Below, one piece after another: positions 1 to 13,334 of a stretch of DNA of 64,000 nt (position 1 is its first letter; every line of letters starts with the position of its first letter). Both the position numbers and the translations under genes were made by a program. The stretch is from Rhyacichthys aspro (lineage: Eukaryota; Chordata; Actinopteri; Gobiiformes; Rhyacichthyidae): contig CM072152.1 in NCBI GenBank assembly GCA_036850595.1, positions 16,877,207 to 16,941,206 on the forward strand, written 5' to 3'. Below the pieces are notes generated by a model, which was given only the letters and a program-made list of their open reading frames with translations, was not told the DNA's origin and ran no database searches.

Positions 1-3000
1 TCAGTAGTCTCTAAACATGCTAAAACAACATATCCAGGAGTCTCTTGATAAGATTTGTTTGTTTGGCCTTCACTCAGTTGATATTTCCCATTTGTAAAAA
101 TATATATGAATATAAAACAGGCTTTAAAGTAAAGAAGAGGAATTTGGATGAGTGTGTGAGCGAATATATAATTTGTTTAAATCCTGAGTGGGTTTTCTCA
201 AGGTCTAAAAAAAATCTAATTTATCTTTGTCTGTGCTGACACTGCATCTGTGCATATGTAAGACTTTAAAATGGTGGAAGCAGAGTGCAAACTCATTAAG
301 GTTCCAAAGACGGGATAAACCTCCACAGGAGTGTTTGTTTTTCAATTCACTGGTGCTCCTTCGCCCGAGGAGGACGGCCTGGGCAGACTGTTTTCCACTG
401 CCCGTCTTTAATACTCCACTGTCTCTAACCGCATATGGACTTCACAGATCTACAGTGAAAACAGAGAAAAGCCCTGAGCCTCCATAAGCTCTAGCAGTGG
501 GGTTTGATATTCCTTTGAACGTATAGAGGCATTCAAAAGTGTGGGAAAAGTTCACTTCAGTCTCTTGTATGACTAATGGATTGATGTTTACCATCATACA
601 ATATCCTCTTCTAAATATAAATAGAAATTCAGTCCAAAAACATGTCAGATGAAATCACACAGTCACATATTCCCTCAGATGTGCATTACATCCACTGCAC
701 TTTCCTGCTCCACTACCAGGCTGTGACTCATCCCTGTAATGATAACACGCTGAGACTTAAGGGACGAGCTGTGACTCTCTCCAAAAACGTTGTCACACTG
801 TTTAGTTTTGGGATTCATCTTCATTCACGCTCAAGTGTCCTCCCATCTGCTCCCTGAACACGACAAACTGCAGAAGTAGGACAAGTTCCCCTCGTCAGAG
901 CAACCAAGTGGCCCCACAGCTTTGTGAAAACCCCTCTCATCGTCAAAAGCCTTCGATGTGCCATCAGACCCGATTAGAATTAAACATATATATTTAGACA
1001 ACACCATGGAACATGTAGGCGTTCCTTAGATCCATACAGCTCAACAAAACTGTGCTGTAGACCCGAGCTTCATCTGTGTGAAGAGCTGACTGTTAAAATA
1101 ACCTGTGCATTCATGCTCATTTGGCAACACTTTTTTATTTGAGATACGTGGGGAATCTGCCTTAGTATGACCTGATCCTATAGTCTAATATATCTAATGT
1201 AAAATTATAAAAGGCAATTATAATGTTTTACAGTGACCCATACTTTAGCCAAATAAAGTATGACAGACTGACAGAGAACTCATCATCGACAAAGAGCTCT
1301 AATCTATACCAAAACCATTTAGCTGCTGGCATAGAGTAAGAGACTGGCTATAGTGATCCCAAAAGTGATGATCGGTGAGGTGAGGCCCTGTTGTTTGAAT
1401 GCATCTGTATAATTTATGTATATCTTGTAAGTAAACTGATCGTGTTTCATGGCTGAGCACAGTGCGTCTGACCATGACCTGCTCAAGATGTCGAAAGCTG
1501 ATCTTTACTCTGAGATATAAGACATGCTCATGGGAATCTCCTGCTGCAGAAAATACACTGCACTTGGAGCATGTACCTGTATGTGCAGCCCATAATGACC
1601 TTGGAGCTTTTGATAAATATTTCATTAGTTTGGAACATGTAACCACTCACTGTTTTGATGCACCATATCTGAGGGAAAATAATGATTTCTTTACAGCATG
1701 GAAAATATGGCTGAGCTGGCATGTATACCTTGTGTATAGAAGGCCCATGTGTGCGTAATATATGGTAATAGGACACTGCACACTCTCAAATGAAGCAGGT
1801 GTTTCTTGTTGAAGTATGTAGAGCTGAGATATGTTTACCAAAGTAACATTTTCTTTTGGAAGCAATATGCTCTCGGAAAATATCATTAATCATCAGTGCG
1901 CTCAATTTGTAAATCTGAAACATCTAATCTGATGTAATTGTTTCTCAATTTGGGCCAGTTTCCATCACCATTTGGAGCTTGTGTATTCCATCAGTGGGAG
2001 AGATCTCCTGCAGCCTTTAAAGAGACATTTATAATGCATTTTCTAAATGAAGACTCCAATCAGCAGATCCCTGCAGCCCAGCGCATCAACCTGTTTTCCG
2101 GCTCATTTCTAATTTATCTTACTTTGCTCCAACCGTCTCCGTCGCGAGAAGAGCAGCTTGACATTAGTCCCCTCAATGTGCAACAGCAATGAAGCTGAGA
2201 AAGAGTGGTCCGCCTTTAAACCCATTTCCAATTAATTCCCCAAAACTGGATAAAGTGTGTAATTTGTCTTTTACTCAACTGCACTTTTTTTCATGAATTT
2301 TAAAATGCATGTTTCTTCTTCTTCTTCCAACTATCCTCATACTTTTGTTTCACTCTTTAATCTGCCCAATATACAGCATGTAATTTATTTCAATAACAAG
2401 CAGTGTTTTTTCAGATTCATGTGAGTGAGACCTGGAGTATGTTACTGACTGACCTTTAACACTGTTAAACAGGGCTGCGTCTACATGTGCAATTTTTCTT
2501 GACATTTATTTGCAAAAGGTCACAGCACTTTTCATTTTTGTTTTTGTTGGTCCTGCCTTGACGGTGCTACAATTGTTTTTCTGTTGGAGGCAGTTGGTGT
2601 CTGATAACTATAGCTAACACACAACAGTGTTTATTGTTTCTGGACCTGAGGTAATAGAAACAATATAGGATACAATGAATTCACATTTACACACTCTTAG
2701 TGTGTCCTTCTTAGACAAGTAGTTCTAACTTTACAGTGATCCTTACAAGTCTTGGTTTTGTCTTGATCTCTAACTCATTTTTGTTCTGTTCTTGAGATTC
2801 AGTTAAACCTCATTTATTTTCAATTAAAAATCTGCCTCCTTCTCCAAACACTAACCTCCATGAGTCTGGAATTGGTCTAAGACTGGACTAACTCTGTCCT
2901 TCAGCATCCTCTTACCGGATCGGATTGGAAATAATCATAAACAGCCATTTAGGGTATATTCAAGTCATTTTAGGTCATAAAATACAAAAATATTCACAAA

Positions 3001-4104
3001 ATTTCCAACACCGCTGCCATAAATAAAACCCTGATTTATTAGGACATATTTCATTCTCTGTTGGATCTGAAAACAACCGACTGTGCATATTCTACTCGAC
3101 TCCTACAACTGTGCATAACGTTCTGTTTTGACATGACAGCTTAGTGGGCTTATTTCAGATTCGGAAAATGAGAAGCTACAAAACAGGAAGTAGTTTACAC
3201 CTATTTTATACTATTCTACCTATTTTTATCATTCATTTTCTATCACTAGACTTTTGGTTTCATTGTCTGTTCTCATCAAAGGTCAGTCAGAAAGGGTATC
3301 AAACAGAATATCCCATAGTTTTCATGCGGTCACATGGAAATGTCAAACACTGAGCAGTATTGGAATATTAACATTGTTCTGGCTGCTCTGTGGAAGAAAA
3401 GAGGGAGATGTCTGAAATGCAGTTTGATGTGTAACTTCAGAGATTCTTATGCCGACTTGAGATGGCATTTTTCTCTGAGGTTAAACTACTTCTCTGTCTG
3501 TGAGAGTGATAAAATTGTGAATGTGAAATATATTTAACCCAGGAATTAAAGAGGTGAATTCAAAACATCAACACAATCAAAGCCTCATTAGACATAAACA
3601 GATAAGGAGAGAAGGTTAAAATCTTAGCCTAAACACAACATCTAATCCAAGTTTCATGCACCTTCCTAAATCTGTACTGTGCTCTGATCCCTCCCTGTCC
3701 TACTCCTGCATTGCTGTAGGTTTTCTAAAAATCCTGTCTGTGTATGAGTGGGAGGCTGTTGTCATTGAAATGTGTTAAAGTGAGTGTACACTGTTTGCAA
3801 ACCTTCAAGGTATGGGATGAGAGAAAGTGCGATGGAAAAGTAGGGCACAGAGGAGTAAAAATGACAACACGGTGAAGCTGCTCGCGGATACTTCCTCTTG
3901 ACCGAACTGCCACACAAGTTGCCCTGGAGCACCGCGGCTTAATCAGATTATTTAAACCTGATTCGCAATGCTGCATGGCAAAGCCTTTTTATGTGATCTT
4001 CTGTAGCAAGACAGGTTTTACTGATGGTTAACAATAGACACATGACACCATATGGCACCACATAAAAACTGACAGTGTTTTTTTTTCTGTTGTGTCTCTT
4101 TCAG

Positions 4105-4153
4105 GAAACTTCCACCCACTCACATTGTGGATTTGGAGTAATGAGCTGCCAAT
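4105..4153 (+). other. candidate 5' untranslated exon of dlgap4
   Basis: A T-rich tract ending in TTTCAG at 4099-4104 is followed by 49 bases and then a textbook donor AATGTAAGTC, with GT at 4154-4155. The segment has no open frame of use: an ATG at 4141 is followed four codons later by a frame that would run through the donor. DLGAP genes carry untranslated first exons far from the coding start, so a dlgap4 leader exon is plausible. This rests only on splice-site quality and position, and a decoy exon cannot be excluded. Confidence 0.3.
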
Positions 4154-7100
4154 GTAAGTCTCGTCCTTGTGATGCTTTTAAATTAATGAAAGCAGAGTGG
4201 AAAATGTAAATATGTACACTCATGCTGTTGACTGCTAACACCTCTCCCTTCGACCTAACAATCAGCGACATGATGCACTGTGGACATCATTCATAGAGGA
4301 TAATTGCTATTCCCCTCATTCATGCTGATGGCATTTCAAAAGGAGACTGACTGCAGGACGAGCCAGAGAAATTTAAATTCACAGTTGCCACTTCTGCTTT
4401 TAGTTTGTCATCCCAAGCACAAGGAAAGGCTTAAGGCACTATCAATAATGGATGAGGATGTGAGACTTTCCAGCAAGTTTGAGGGGGAAGCTTCAGTGCC
4501 TGATTTAAAACCCACCGCACTGGCTCTGTCCTCACCTACAAACCAGAGATGTAGCTTTTGAGATGCACTTGAGGCTATGCAGTTAGAAGATAAGGTGGAA
4601 AGGCTTGTGTCTTGTACTTACTTAAAAAATAACTCCCGAACTCGAGCCTTATGTTTATCAAGTTCACACATAGTGTTTCACAGTGTACAGTGTAAAATGA
4701 TGTTATAAAAATGCTGTTATAACATCCACACAGTCCAGTCTTAGACCAGTTCCAAACTCATATAGCATTTGGTCAAAGAGGCAGAGTTAGACAGAGGTTA
4801 AAATGAATGTTAAAATAACAGTTTTCATCCAATCAAACGCATGCTGAGGACAAAAAAGCAAAGTTGGTCCGCTGAAACAATCTGAAATTACTGCATTGTC
4901 ATAAACTGCGTGATATCTGTGACTATGAACTTGTTAAACCTTCTCCTTAGCTCCATGGGAATGTTGGGTTTGTCTTGTCCCCCTTTTTTAGCTGAGTTCC
5001 AACAGCAGATCTGTGTCAATGGTCCACAGACTGGATTGGATAATTGATAATAATTCTGGATTATATAATTTATAAATGTGACCGTAAATTGAGCTAAAAA
5101 TCAACATCAATATATTCTTAGTATTAACTGAAAAAGGCAACAGTAGTAGTTTAAGATACGAAATGCAAACCGCATAACAGTTGTCAGAAAACTCCCAGAT
5201 TAGTATATTATTTTCACTCTCTAACCTGCTTACATACACACTATTCATATATTTCTACCTTTCTTTTCTTCACACGACACTCTCCATTTCCCTTCTATCC
5301 TCACCTCTGTTATCACTTTTACACACATGCACTTGCAGATATCTATATGAATACAAATCCAGCTGACATTCACACACAGAGATACCTCGGCAGACATTGC
5401 ATGCAGATTGCTACTTCTCTCTAGGAACAGGGCCCGTGTTGCTGCGGTGTGGAGATAACAGGGCGCTCCAATCACAAGCGGTGTCCCATAATGCCCCTGC
5501 AGGGCTACAGTCCCCAGGGCACAGGATGAGAGGGAGGAAGTGACACGGCACCACAATAGACTTAACTCCAGGTGTGAGATGGATCAATAAGTCTTGTTTG
5601 TCACAGGCTTTTGTACTGTAACCGTGTACAAGGTGCATCCTGGCTCTTTTATACATTCATCAGACCACTTGAGCATGGCAGATTAATTTATGCTTTCTTT
5701 TTTTCTGGGTCAAAGAGAGACAAGCGCTTGCCAGGGGATAATCAGATCAATGATAGCTTCACCGCATAAAGGCAGAGAGGATACAGGCACAATATGGAAA
5801 CCCTATGATCAAAGTAGAGTCCAGGGTGTGAATGGGAATGCAGGGAGGAGAAAGGACAGCTGTGATGGATGTGTTACTCTCTGTGGGCTGTCTGCGCACA
5901 AAGCCGAGGAGACAGGAGCCATTTTTCTGAATCACACAGTAAAACTTCTTTTGTCTTAACACTCTGTTCCTTGTCAGTAGCTAACTTACCACTTCTAAAA
6001 AAAAAAAAATATTCTTTGCTTTTTTTGGTGCCTCAAATGTGATTTTGTTTTTTAAATGTTGCATGAAAAGCACAAATATGTTCCCGCTGTTCCCCGGAGG
6101 ATCACAGGCGGTCATTGCTTTTAAATTTTGTGCATTTTGATCACACATTGTTACCTGGAATTGCTAAAATAAAACAGCCCACTCATGCCATTTGAATCAA
6201 ACACAAAATGAATTATTTCTAGTCCACGCTTCTACCTCAAGGTCAATGTGCTCTCTCACTCAGAAATCCTATCAGCAGATATCCCCATTAGCTGCTTCAG
6301 TTCACTTTAACAAAGTAATGAGCCTCGGTGGCGATACCCAAACCACAGTGGGACAGACGCCTCGTGGGATTCTTGTGCTCTAAATTTAGAACAAAACAGA
6401 GTAGTACTTTTAGATTCAAAACAATGTCATGCCATCGTTGTCTGGGAAGAAGAGGTTTTATGACTGGAGTAGATAAAGTGGTTTATCTTTCACAAAACAA
6501 CATGAACAGATGTTTAAATGCAGTTTTTTTTGACTAAACGTAAAAATGAGCACCAGACAAGAGCCATGGGTTGTTCTGACAATCAGCTGAGCGAGCTGCT
6601 TGGAAACTGCTGTGAAAGAATGATGCTGTGTAGCGAAAATGAGTGCAGTCCAACTGTCAAAAAATGTGGTTCTGAACAGATGTGCATTTGTTCAGGAAAA
6701 GCTTTGTTTTTTTTGTTTTTTTTTATTCTCTTTTTTCCTCACTCTAAAGAGCATTTGTTTACTGCTGTACACTGTTTCTCAGAGTCTGGCCAGTTCTCCA
6801 AATCCACTAAAGGAAATATAGTAACATTATATAAGTACCACATAAAGCTCTACTTCAGAAATCACAGAAAATCACTTTAAGGCCAGGTGCCAGTGAGGAC
6901 AAAATGCTAGGTTTGATGATGTTTTTAGGTTCGTTATTTTTTCCACTTGGAGCATTGTTAGAGGCTAATTCCTTTTTTTTTAAATCCTGGAACATTGTCA
7001 AAACCCCTATTTTTACCAATTGAGCTATTTACATGCTTTTACAAATATTACTGTTGGAGAAGTGATTCAAGCTCGTGAAGCAGCAAACACTAAATCTGGC

Positions 7101-7388
7101 TTTACCTTAAATGCCTTAAATCTTACAATATTTATGTCTACGTGCTGCCCACTCATCATATATCTGTCTGGATCACTGTTTTGATTTCATGAGCCATTAC
7201 TATTTATGGGGATCCAATTGTGAACCCACTGTTTGTACACTTTACATGGGAATCGTGTGTGAAACGTCCTTGTGCTTTTGGGTTACATCCATGGAGACCA
7301 TAACTCACATATCTTAAATGTCAGAGCTCTGCGGGATATAAAACCGTATACACCCTCAGACTCTCCCTGTCCTGCTGGCTTTATGGCT

Positions 7389-7476
7389 GTCGTCATGGCA
7401 ACAGCTCATCCCCGTCCAGTCGGCGGGTTGATAGGTTGACGGGTGGCCATTAGGGTATTATTGTGACATCACGTGA
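7389..7476. promoter_or_regulatory. candidate enhancer core with X-box-like and E-box motifs
   Basis: A locally GC-rich block contains GTCGTCATGGCAAC at 7389-7402, which matches the RFX X-box well in its right half. It is followed by TCACGTGA at 7469-7476, a palindromic CACGTG E-box of the USF/MITF/TFE type overlapping a TGACATCA CRE-like element. The surrounding 300 bases are less AT-rich than their neighbours. Motif matching by eye is weak evidence; no gene lies within 5 kb on either side, which fits a distal element better than a promoter. Confidence 0.25.
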
Positions 7477-10400
7477 GGGTTGTGGGGCAGGGTTGACCCA
7501 CTTGGTGACAGAATAGGACCACTATCCTCTTTCAGTGTCACATGGTCAGCTTCATGAGCTACCAGGAAGTGACTTTTAACCTTCACCCTCTTATTGTACA
7601 CCCACTTCCTGTTTCCTGTGTGGTGGTCAAGGCCAGGTGGATGGGCTGAGATGAAATATGGATTCTGTGTGTCAGCACAAGGGCATTCTCAATTGACTGA
7701 GGCGTAACACTTATCCTGTTGGGATTTATAGCTCTGCTGGGATTGTTCATATAGACACTCACCTATATAGTGTACATGTGGGTACTATAGGGGGAACATT
7801 CAATACCATTTCTGGGCTTTTTCTTTTTTACAGGGCATGCTTTTCAAGAAACGTATCTCTTTCATTTAGATTATCCAACTTTAGTCCAAGATTTCCTTTT
7901 GACTCAAAGGTAAATAAGTACATTTTTTTAACCTTTAAGCATATTTACTTGACTAAAGGATTTGTTCTGAGACTGCAGTAAATGGGTTAGGAGGAGAGTT
8001 TTCTTTTTCTGGACAAATATTCTTTCTCAAGACATGATGACATGCCCTGTCACTAGAGATAAATAATGGAGTATGAGCTGGGTGTGTCTATGAAGGAGGG
8101 ATTATTCTTCCTTTCTCATTTTTGGGAACCATTTTTTAATTATTTTGAGGTAAAGTATTTTATGGTAGAGAAAAATCACACTGTTGATTTAAGTGTTGAG
8201 CCACAACAGCTTCTATATATCTTGTGATCAGTTGCATATATTAAATTGTCATAGATTTACCAATGTGCTTTGGTCTAACAGGTGTGGAGAAGGTTTGCAT
8301 TTATGTTTGTTTGGGTGATGTTGCTTAATGGGTTTTTTAATGTGAGAGGGACATAATAAGCAGTATGTGTTTGTAATTTTAGTGTGCCTTGTACATTGTA
8401 CTGTATGTGCCCATCCCTGTGTCTGCTCACATTAGTGTGATCGTGATTTGCCCTGAATCCAGAGACAGAGGCCGCAGCTGTAGCCCACAACCCTCTCGTC
8501 TCACTATGTGCTGCTCCAAGGGACAGGGTTGAATCTTTATTATTCCCAATTTAAAATTCTCACAAACTGAGCAGCTCTATGCAATTTCTAGTCCCTGTTT
8601 TTATATTTAACAACATATCCATCAAAACTATGTTTCCATAGCGTATAATCACATTAAAAGTACACCCTTTCTTGAAAAAGACATCTATAGCTGTTTGGAA
8701 GGATCCATAGTTTAGTATTTCCATTAATACCTGTTCTTGTTCCTAAGCTGGTCAGGGCCGACAAACTGAGCACTGTTGGAGGAGAAGCAAACTTTGAGCA
8801 AACGTTCTTGCTGAAACTAAGTAGATTTTGTTTTAGTTAGTTTTTAAGTCAAATTATACTCAGTCCCTGCAGGGCACCACAGCAGCTCAAAAAAGCAGAA
8901 GTGTGAGGTGCAGCGCTGCAATCTACACTATCACTACCAGATGTTACTAAAGAGGCCATAAAACTACACACACTATGTCATGCTCCAACAGTCTGACTTT
9001 TCACATAAAACTCTCTCATCCATTTTAAGGGGTGTTTGTTTTAGGAGGATTTGTTTGGACTGATATGGAGTCAGCTTTTGTTTTGGGTCTGAACGGTACA
9101 TGAACAAAGCTCTTCTTTTTTTACTATGCCGATAATAGAAATCTCTCAAAGTGAAATGAGCTTCTTTGCAAAAATATACATAAGATTATTACTCCACATT
9201 GACATCTCTCCACACTGACATCTCGTCTTTTACTTAATGGTCATAAATGAAAAATGCACCTTTAATACTGTTCTTTAATAGTACTACTTAAGACACCCCT
9301 AAATTCCTCACAGTGCAGTCAAGTGCTGTGAATAAAATGCCTTTTATTTAATTATTTTTTTGCTTAAGTTTCGCAAATAGAAGTTCTCTTCAGCACCATG
9401 AATGCATGCTCTGGTTATTAGTCTCCTGCTGTTGTCTTCAGAAGAATGTTTTTGTCATCTCAGTTCACTTTCATTCAGTGAAAATGAAAGAAGGTTGTAG
9501 ACAATTATTAAGGACACACTTGTCTCATTAGCGTAAGACACTTTTTGTGTGTGTGAAATCCATGGGTGCATTCAGCTTGAGCTGTTAATTTATTCAGTGC
9601 ATCTTTCATTCGAGGGTTTCCTCATCCAGATCAACTAAAAACTGGCAACTGGCATCACACCAGAAACATCCAAACCAGAAATAGCTCTGAGGCTGTTCAA
9701 GTCCATGGACACGAGAAGCAGTGTCTTTCACGTACTTCTTTTCTGGCTCACAGTCTTCAGAGATGGGCTAAAATGAGTGGGTCATCTATCACAACGGGGG
9801 GGAGCGGCAAATTTATAACTGAGAAAATAGGCCAGAGCACAGCACTGATGGAACAGCGAGTGTAATTAGGACAAGGTTACCCTGCTTCACACGTAGAAAT
9901 GCACGCTACACTGTTTTAATATTTATGAAGTGACATGCATGTAGATCCAAGTGATGGTTTGTGGGAAACACTTGGAGGCATTTGAGGCTGACAAATTACA
10001 ATTATTCAATTATTTCTCACTTGAACAAGCAAAGCCTCAGAACTTAAAACAAAAATAATCAAATGGCTTAATGTCTTAAGCGGTCAGAGGCAATTATTTC
10101 CTGCACGTGTGCCTGAATGTTCACACTCATTTACAGCCTCACACCTTTGTAAGATCAGCACATGCCTTGAAAACTCTCTAAGTGACACATTTCAAAACTC
10201 ATTCTGAACTGCAACTCAAAAACACCTTTTTTTTACATTAACCATTTTCTCTCTGTCCAAATTGCACCTCTCATCTTTCTTATTTGTATACTTGTGTTTT
10301 CCTTCCTTTTCCTCGGTGCACAGTTTACAACACATTTGATCATTTTCACAGCTTCCCCTTCCCTTTAGATTGCTTTCATTTTCGCTGCTGTCAAAGCCAA

Positions 10401-11368
10401 CACCTTTCTCCCAACAGCTTTCCCTTCACTCCCTCCCCAGCACCACTCTGCTAGCCCTCACCTCTCTTGAGCTGCCCCCTGTCTGCCGGGGCCGGCCGCT
10501 AAGCCCACAGAGCAGATGGGCTCAGGGATGACAAACTGTCTGTCTGCACAGTGCTGCTCAGATGAGGGGAGGATGTCCTTTTGCATAGCTTCTCGTCAAA
10601 ATCTGGACTTGCCAGTTGAGAGGCTGGCAAATTATGCTAAAATCTGGCCACTGACAGGCTAAAATGTGTGTTTTTTCTTTGGTAATTTCAAATATAAATA
10701 CATATTGGCAGACAGGAGCTTAAATAATGAAAGGATAAGAGAAAGAAGACAGTGGGGTTCACATTATGTAGATAATTTGTGATGTCAGAATGCTGTATAC
10801 TTTAGTCTCATTTAATCATTTTTATTTCCATAGTATAAAGTTCCTTTGCTCAAGTGGTTAAAAAACAATTAGTATAATTCTGTTATTATGAAGGGAGACA
10901 GGCTTTGTCCTTTGTGTTTCTGCAGTTTGTTGCCAGCCGCCAGCTTTAGAAATTAAATTTTTAAAAGCATCACATTACATTGAGTGGTTGGCATCTGTGT
11001 TAAGCTTGACCCTCTAGTCTAAAATAGGTTTTATGAGGTTTTGACTTTTCTAGCCATAAACATGTCTGGCTGCATAGGCTGCTGCAAGAGTTAACATTTT
11101 ACTTTACTTCACTGATCACTTCTGGCTCATATGGTGCTAATCTCATTGGCATTGTTGGTTCATTACAAGTTCATATGAAAAAAGTCACGTGATGGAGTTT
11201 CTTTCTTTTACTCTTTTACTATACTTAACAAGCAAAGGATTACATTAACCCAACACACACCTTCATTACATATCCAAAGCTGTTTTCATGCTCTCTAACA
11301 ATAAACATTCCCTATTTGCTTTGAAAACATGACTAAGCAATGAAGTTGGTCAAAAACACAGCTGTGCA

Positions 11369-11381
11369 TGCCCTCTGCTGG
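11369..11381 (-). promoter_or_regulatory. CTCF-type motif
   Basis: TGCCCTCTGCTGG on the plus strand is the reverse complement of the CTCF core CCASYAGRGGGCA and matches it at every informative position. It lies about 100 bases before the GC-rich hairpin at 11489-11520. Single motif matches occur by chance, so binding is only inferred. Confidence 0.35.
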
Positions 11382-11488
11382 TTTCTGTACTGAACTGCAT
11401 ATAGTGCTCCGAGGTTGAGAGAATGAATAAGGTCATCAATTGGATGTGATGCCAAACGGCCCCTTTTCTCCCAGCGGAGGAGCAGATG

Positions 11489-11520
11489 GCGTCTCCCCAG
11501 TGTACGAGGCGGGGAGACGC
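11489..11520. repeat. GC-rich inverted repeat, 10-bp perfect arms
   Basis: GCGTCTCCCC at 11489-11498 and GGGGAGACGC at 11511-11520 are exact reverse complements around a 12-base loop. The stem is unusually GC-rich for its surroundings and two further G-T pairs extend it. A transposon remnant, a structured RNA or a protein-binding palindrome are all possible; I do not recognise a family. Confidence 0.6.
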
Positions 11521-13334
11521 TGCCACCAGACGCTCCTAGCAGGGCGTCAAAACACACCCACAGTTGAGTAAATGTTCTCCATGGCTCACTTTGGCACATA
11601 CACACAAACGTGTCTGTTTAGTAGATAAATGGTCCATATTCTGTATCCTTGCCTTGACACTGTTTTCTGACCTTTACTTGAGCATCCATCACTGACATGT
11701 GTGTGATCACCAACCTTTTTTATTTTATTGCCGTTTATTTTGCTGCTGTATTTATTGAGTGACTTTGTAACTGATTAAACAAGAAAGTTCACAACTCCAA
11801 ACAAGCTCACTTATTCCTCTGTGTTGGAAATTTGAGATGATTTAAAAAATAAAAACAAGTAACATTATAATCAAAACATTTATTCATTATGAAAATTGTA
11901 GATACATGTCATTCCTGGCTGCTCTAAAATACTTTTGCTTTTTCTCAAACTTTCACTCTATAATTATTGACCAAAGTGACTACATTAAGAACTTCAGACA
12001 GGCAGGTTTTTTTTTTCTTTTTTTTGTATTGTGCCTCCGTTAATAACGTGGCTATCACTCTCACTTGGAGCCATATTGGATCCCTCAATGAGGAGGGTAC
12101 GCTAAGCTTAGCTGAGTGGCGTGTCACGACAGGATGTGAAGCAGTTAGCTAATGTGGTGTAAAAGGATTTAGAGGATTTGACCCTATCAGTGGAGATGGC
12201 ACTCAGAGAGGCTCTGTTAATGACACTAAATGAGTCTGTGCCTGCAGCATGCTAATAATGGCCTCATTAAAACCAAGCTTATAATTTATGTAGAGGTTTT
12301 TGAAACTGTCACTTTCTTGTGGTGCAATATGGCATTATGTAAAGGCAGGATGAGGCTTGCACCACACAGAACTTTCACTTAACTCTCAAGAAAACTTTTT
12401 ATGGGGATCTGCCCCATAAAACTGTTTTCAGTGTGTTCATGTCACTTTTACATAGACATGGATAGACTTTAAATTCATAGCACTTGCTGTTATGAATTTC
12501 ATCTGTTACTATCCATCATTTTTCACTACAAGGTGTTGTAGGTGGCACAGCTTGACTGGGCGAAGGACAGGGAGTTCCCACCCTCCACTCACTGGAATCA
12601 AACAAATACTGGTTTTATTATGACCATCCAGAGCTCGTAATTCAAAGATAGGACAGACATTCAGGGCAGGGCAGGGTGCCAGAGATGTCCACTTGAGGTA
12701 GAGAGAGAGAATCAGTGCAGTGAAACTTTAAACAGATGAAAAATGTGCAGATAATAATACACAGAGCAATAAATCACTCTTAGACCTGAAAGGAAAACTG
12801 AAGGGTATCATTTACTTAAATTGAATCAGAGTGAGATTTGTTGTTAATACAACAATAAAACACAGACAATAGATCTGTTCTAATGTTTCCAATTGTCTTC
12901 AGGGGAGAGCTACAGTAAACAGTTGTCTACTGACAGCGATGTCATGCACACAGTCTGTGGAGGTGTCTGGACTGCCTACAATTATTTATTCAATAATGTA
13001 TGCCCTGACCCACCAGTTACAGCTCATCATTGTTCTACACACAGTGCTTCAGTCCATTTTCATCATTTCAACACAGATGTTCACTGTAGGAGGCAGTGAA
13101 AGCTGGCTCATTTACTAAAGCCCTACAGTACACAGTATTGAGTGGGCGTGTTTCTGTCTGACTGTGTTGGGTTTAAATGTTTCTCTATCTATTTCTCTGG
13201 TTTGTACAGTGCTGTTTAAAATCCTCATCTAACTTCTTTGTTTCTTCTTTTTGTTTCAGGACTCACCTGCAAAGTCTTCGGTCCTCTCTTCTCAGATAAG
13301 GAGTATTCTAAGGGGTTTTGGCCACCTTGCCATC

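Larger units (their letters stand above)
1..13259. other. non-coding stretch upstream of dlgap4 coding exons
   Basis: No open frame here resembles a known protein, and none is framed by convincing splice signals with a conserved peptide. The longest open frames, about 60-120 codons, are AT-rich chance frames. Because the first dlgap4 coding exon opens with a splice acceptor at 13258-13259, at least one untranslated exon must lie upstream, so much of this stretch is probably dlgap4 5' intron. It contains one candidate untranslated exon (4105-4153), a possible enhancer core (7389-7476), a CTCF-like site (11369-11381) and a GC-rich hairpin (11489-11520), each listed separately. Apart from homopolymer runs I see no identifiable transposon. 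Confidence 0.6.

Noticed and set aside
13251..13334. Upstream extension of the first dlgap4 exon frame
   Set aside because: Part is intron before the acceptor at 13258-13259, and the family start is MKGLG at 13335.
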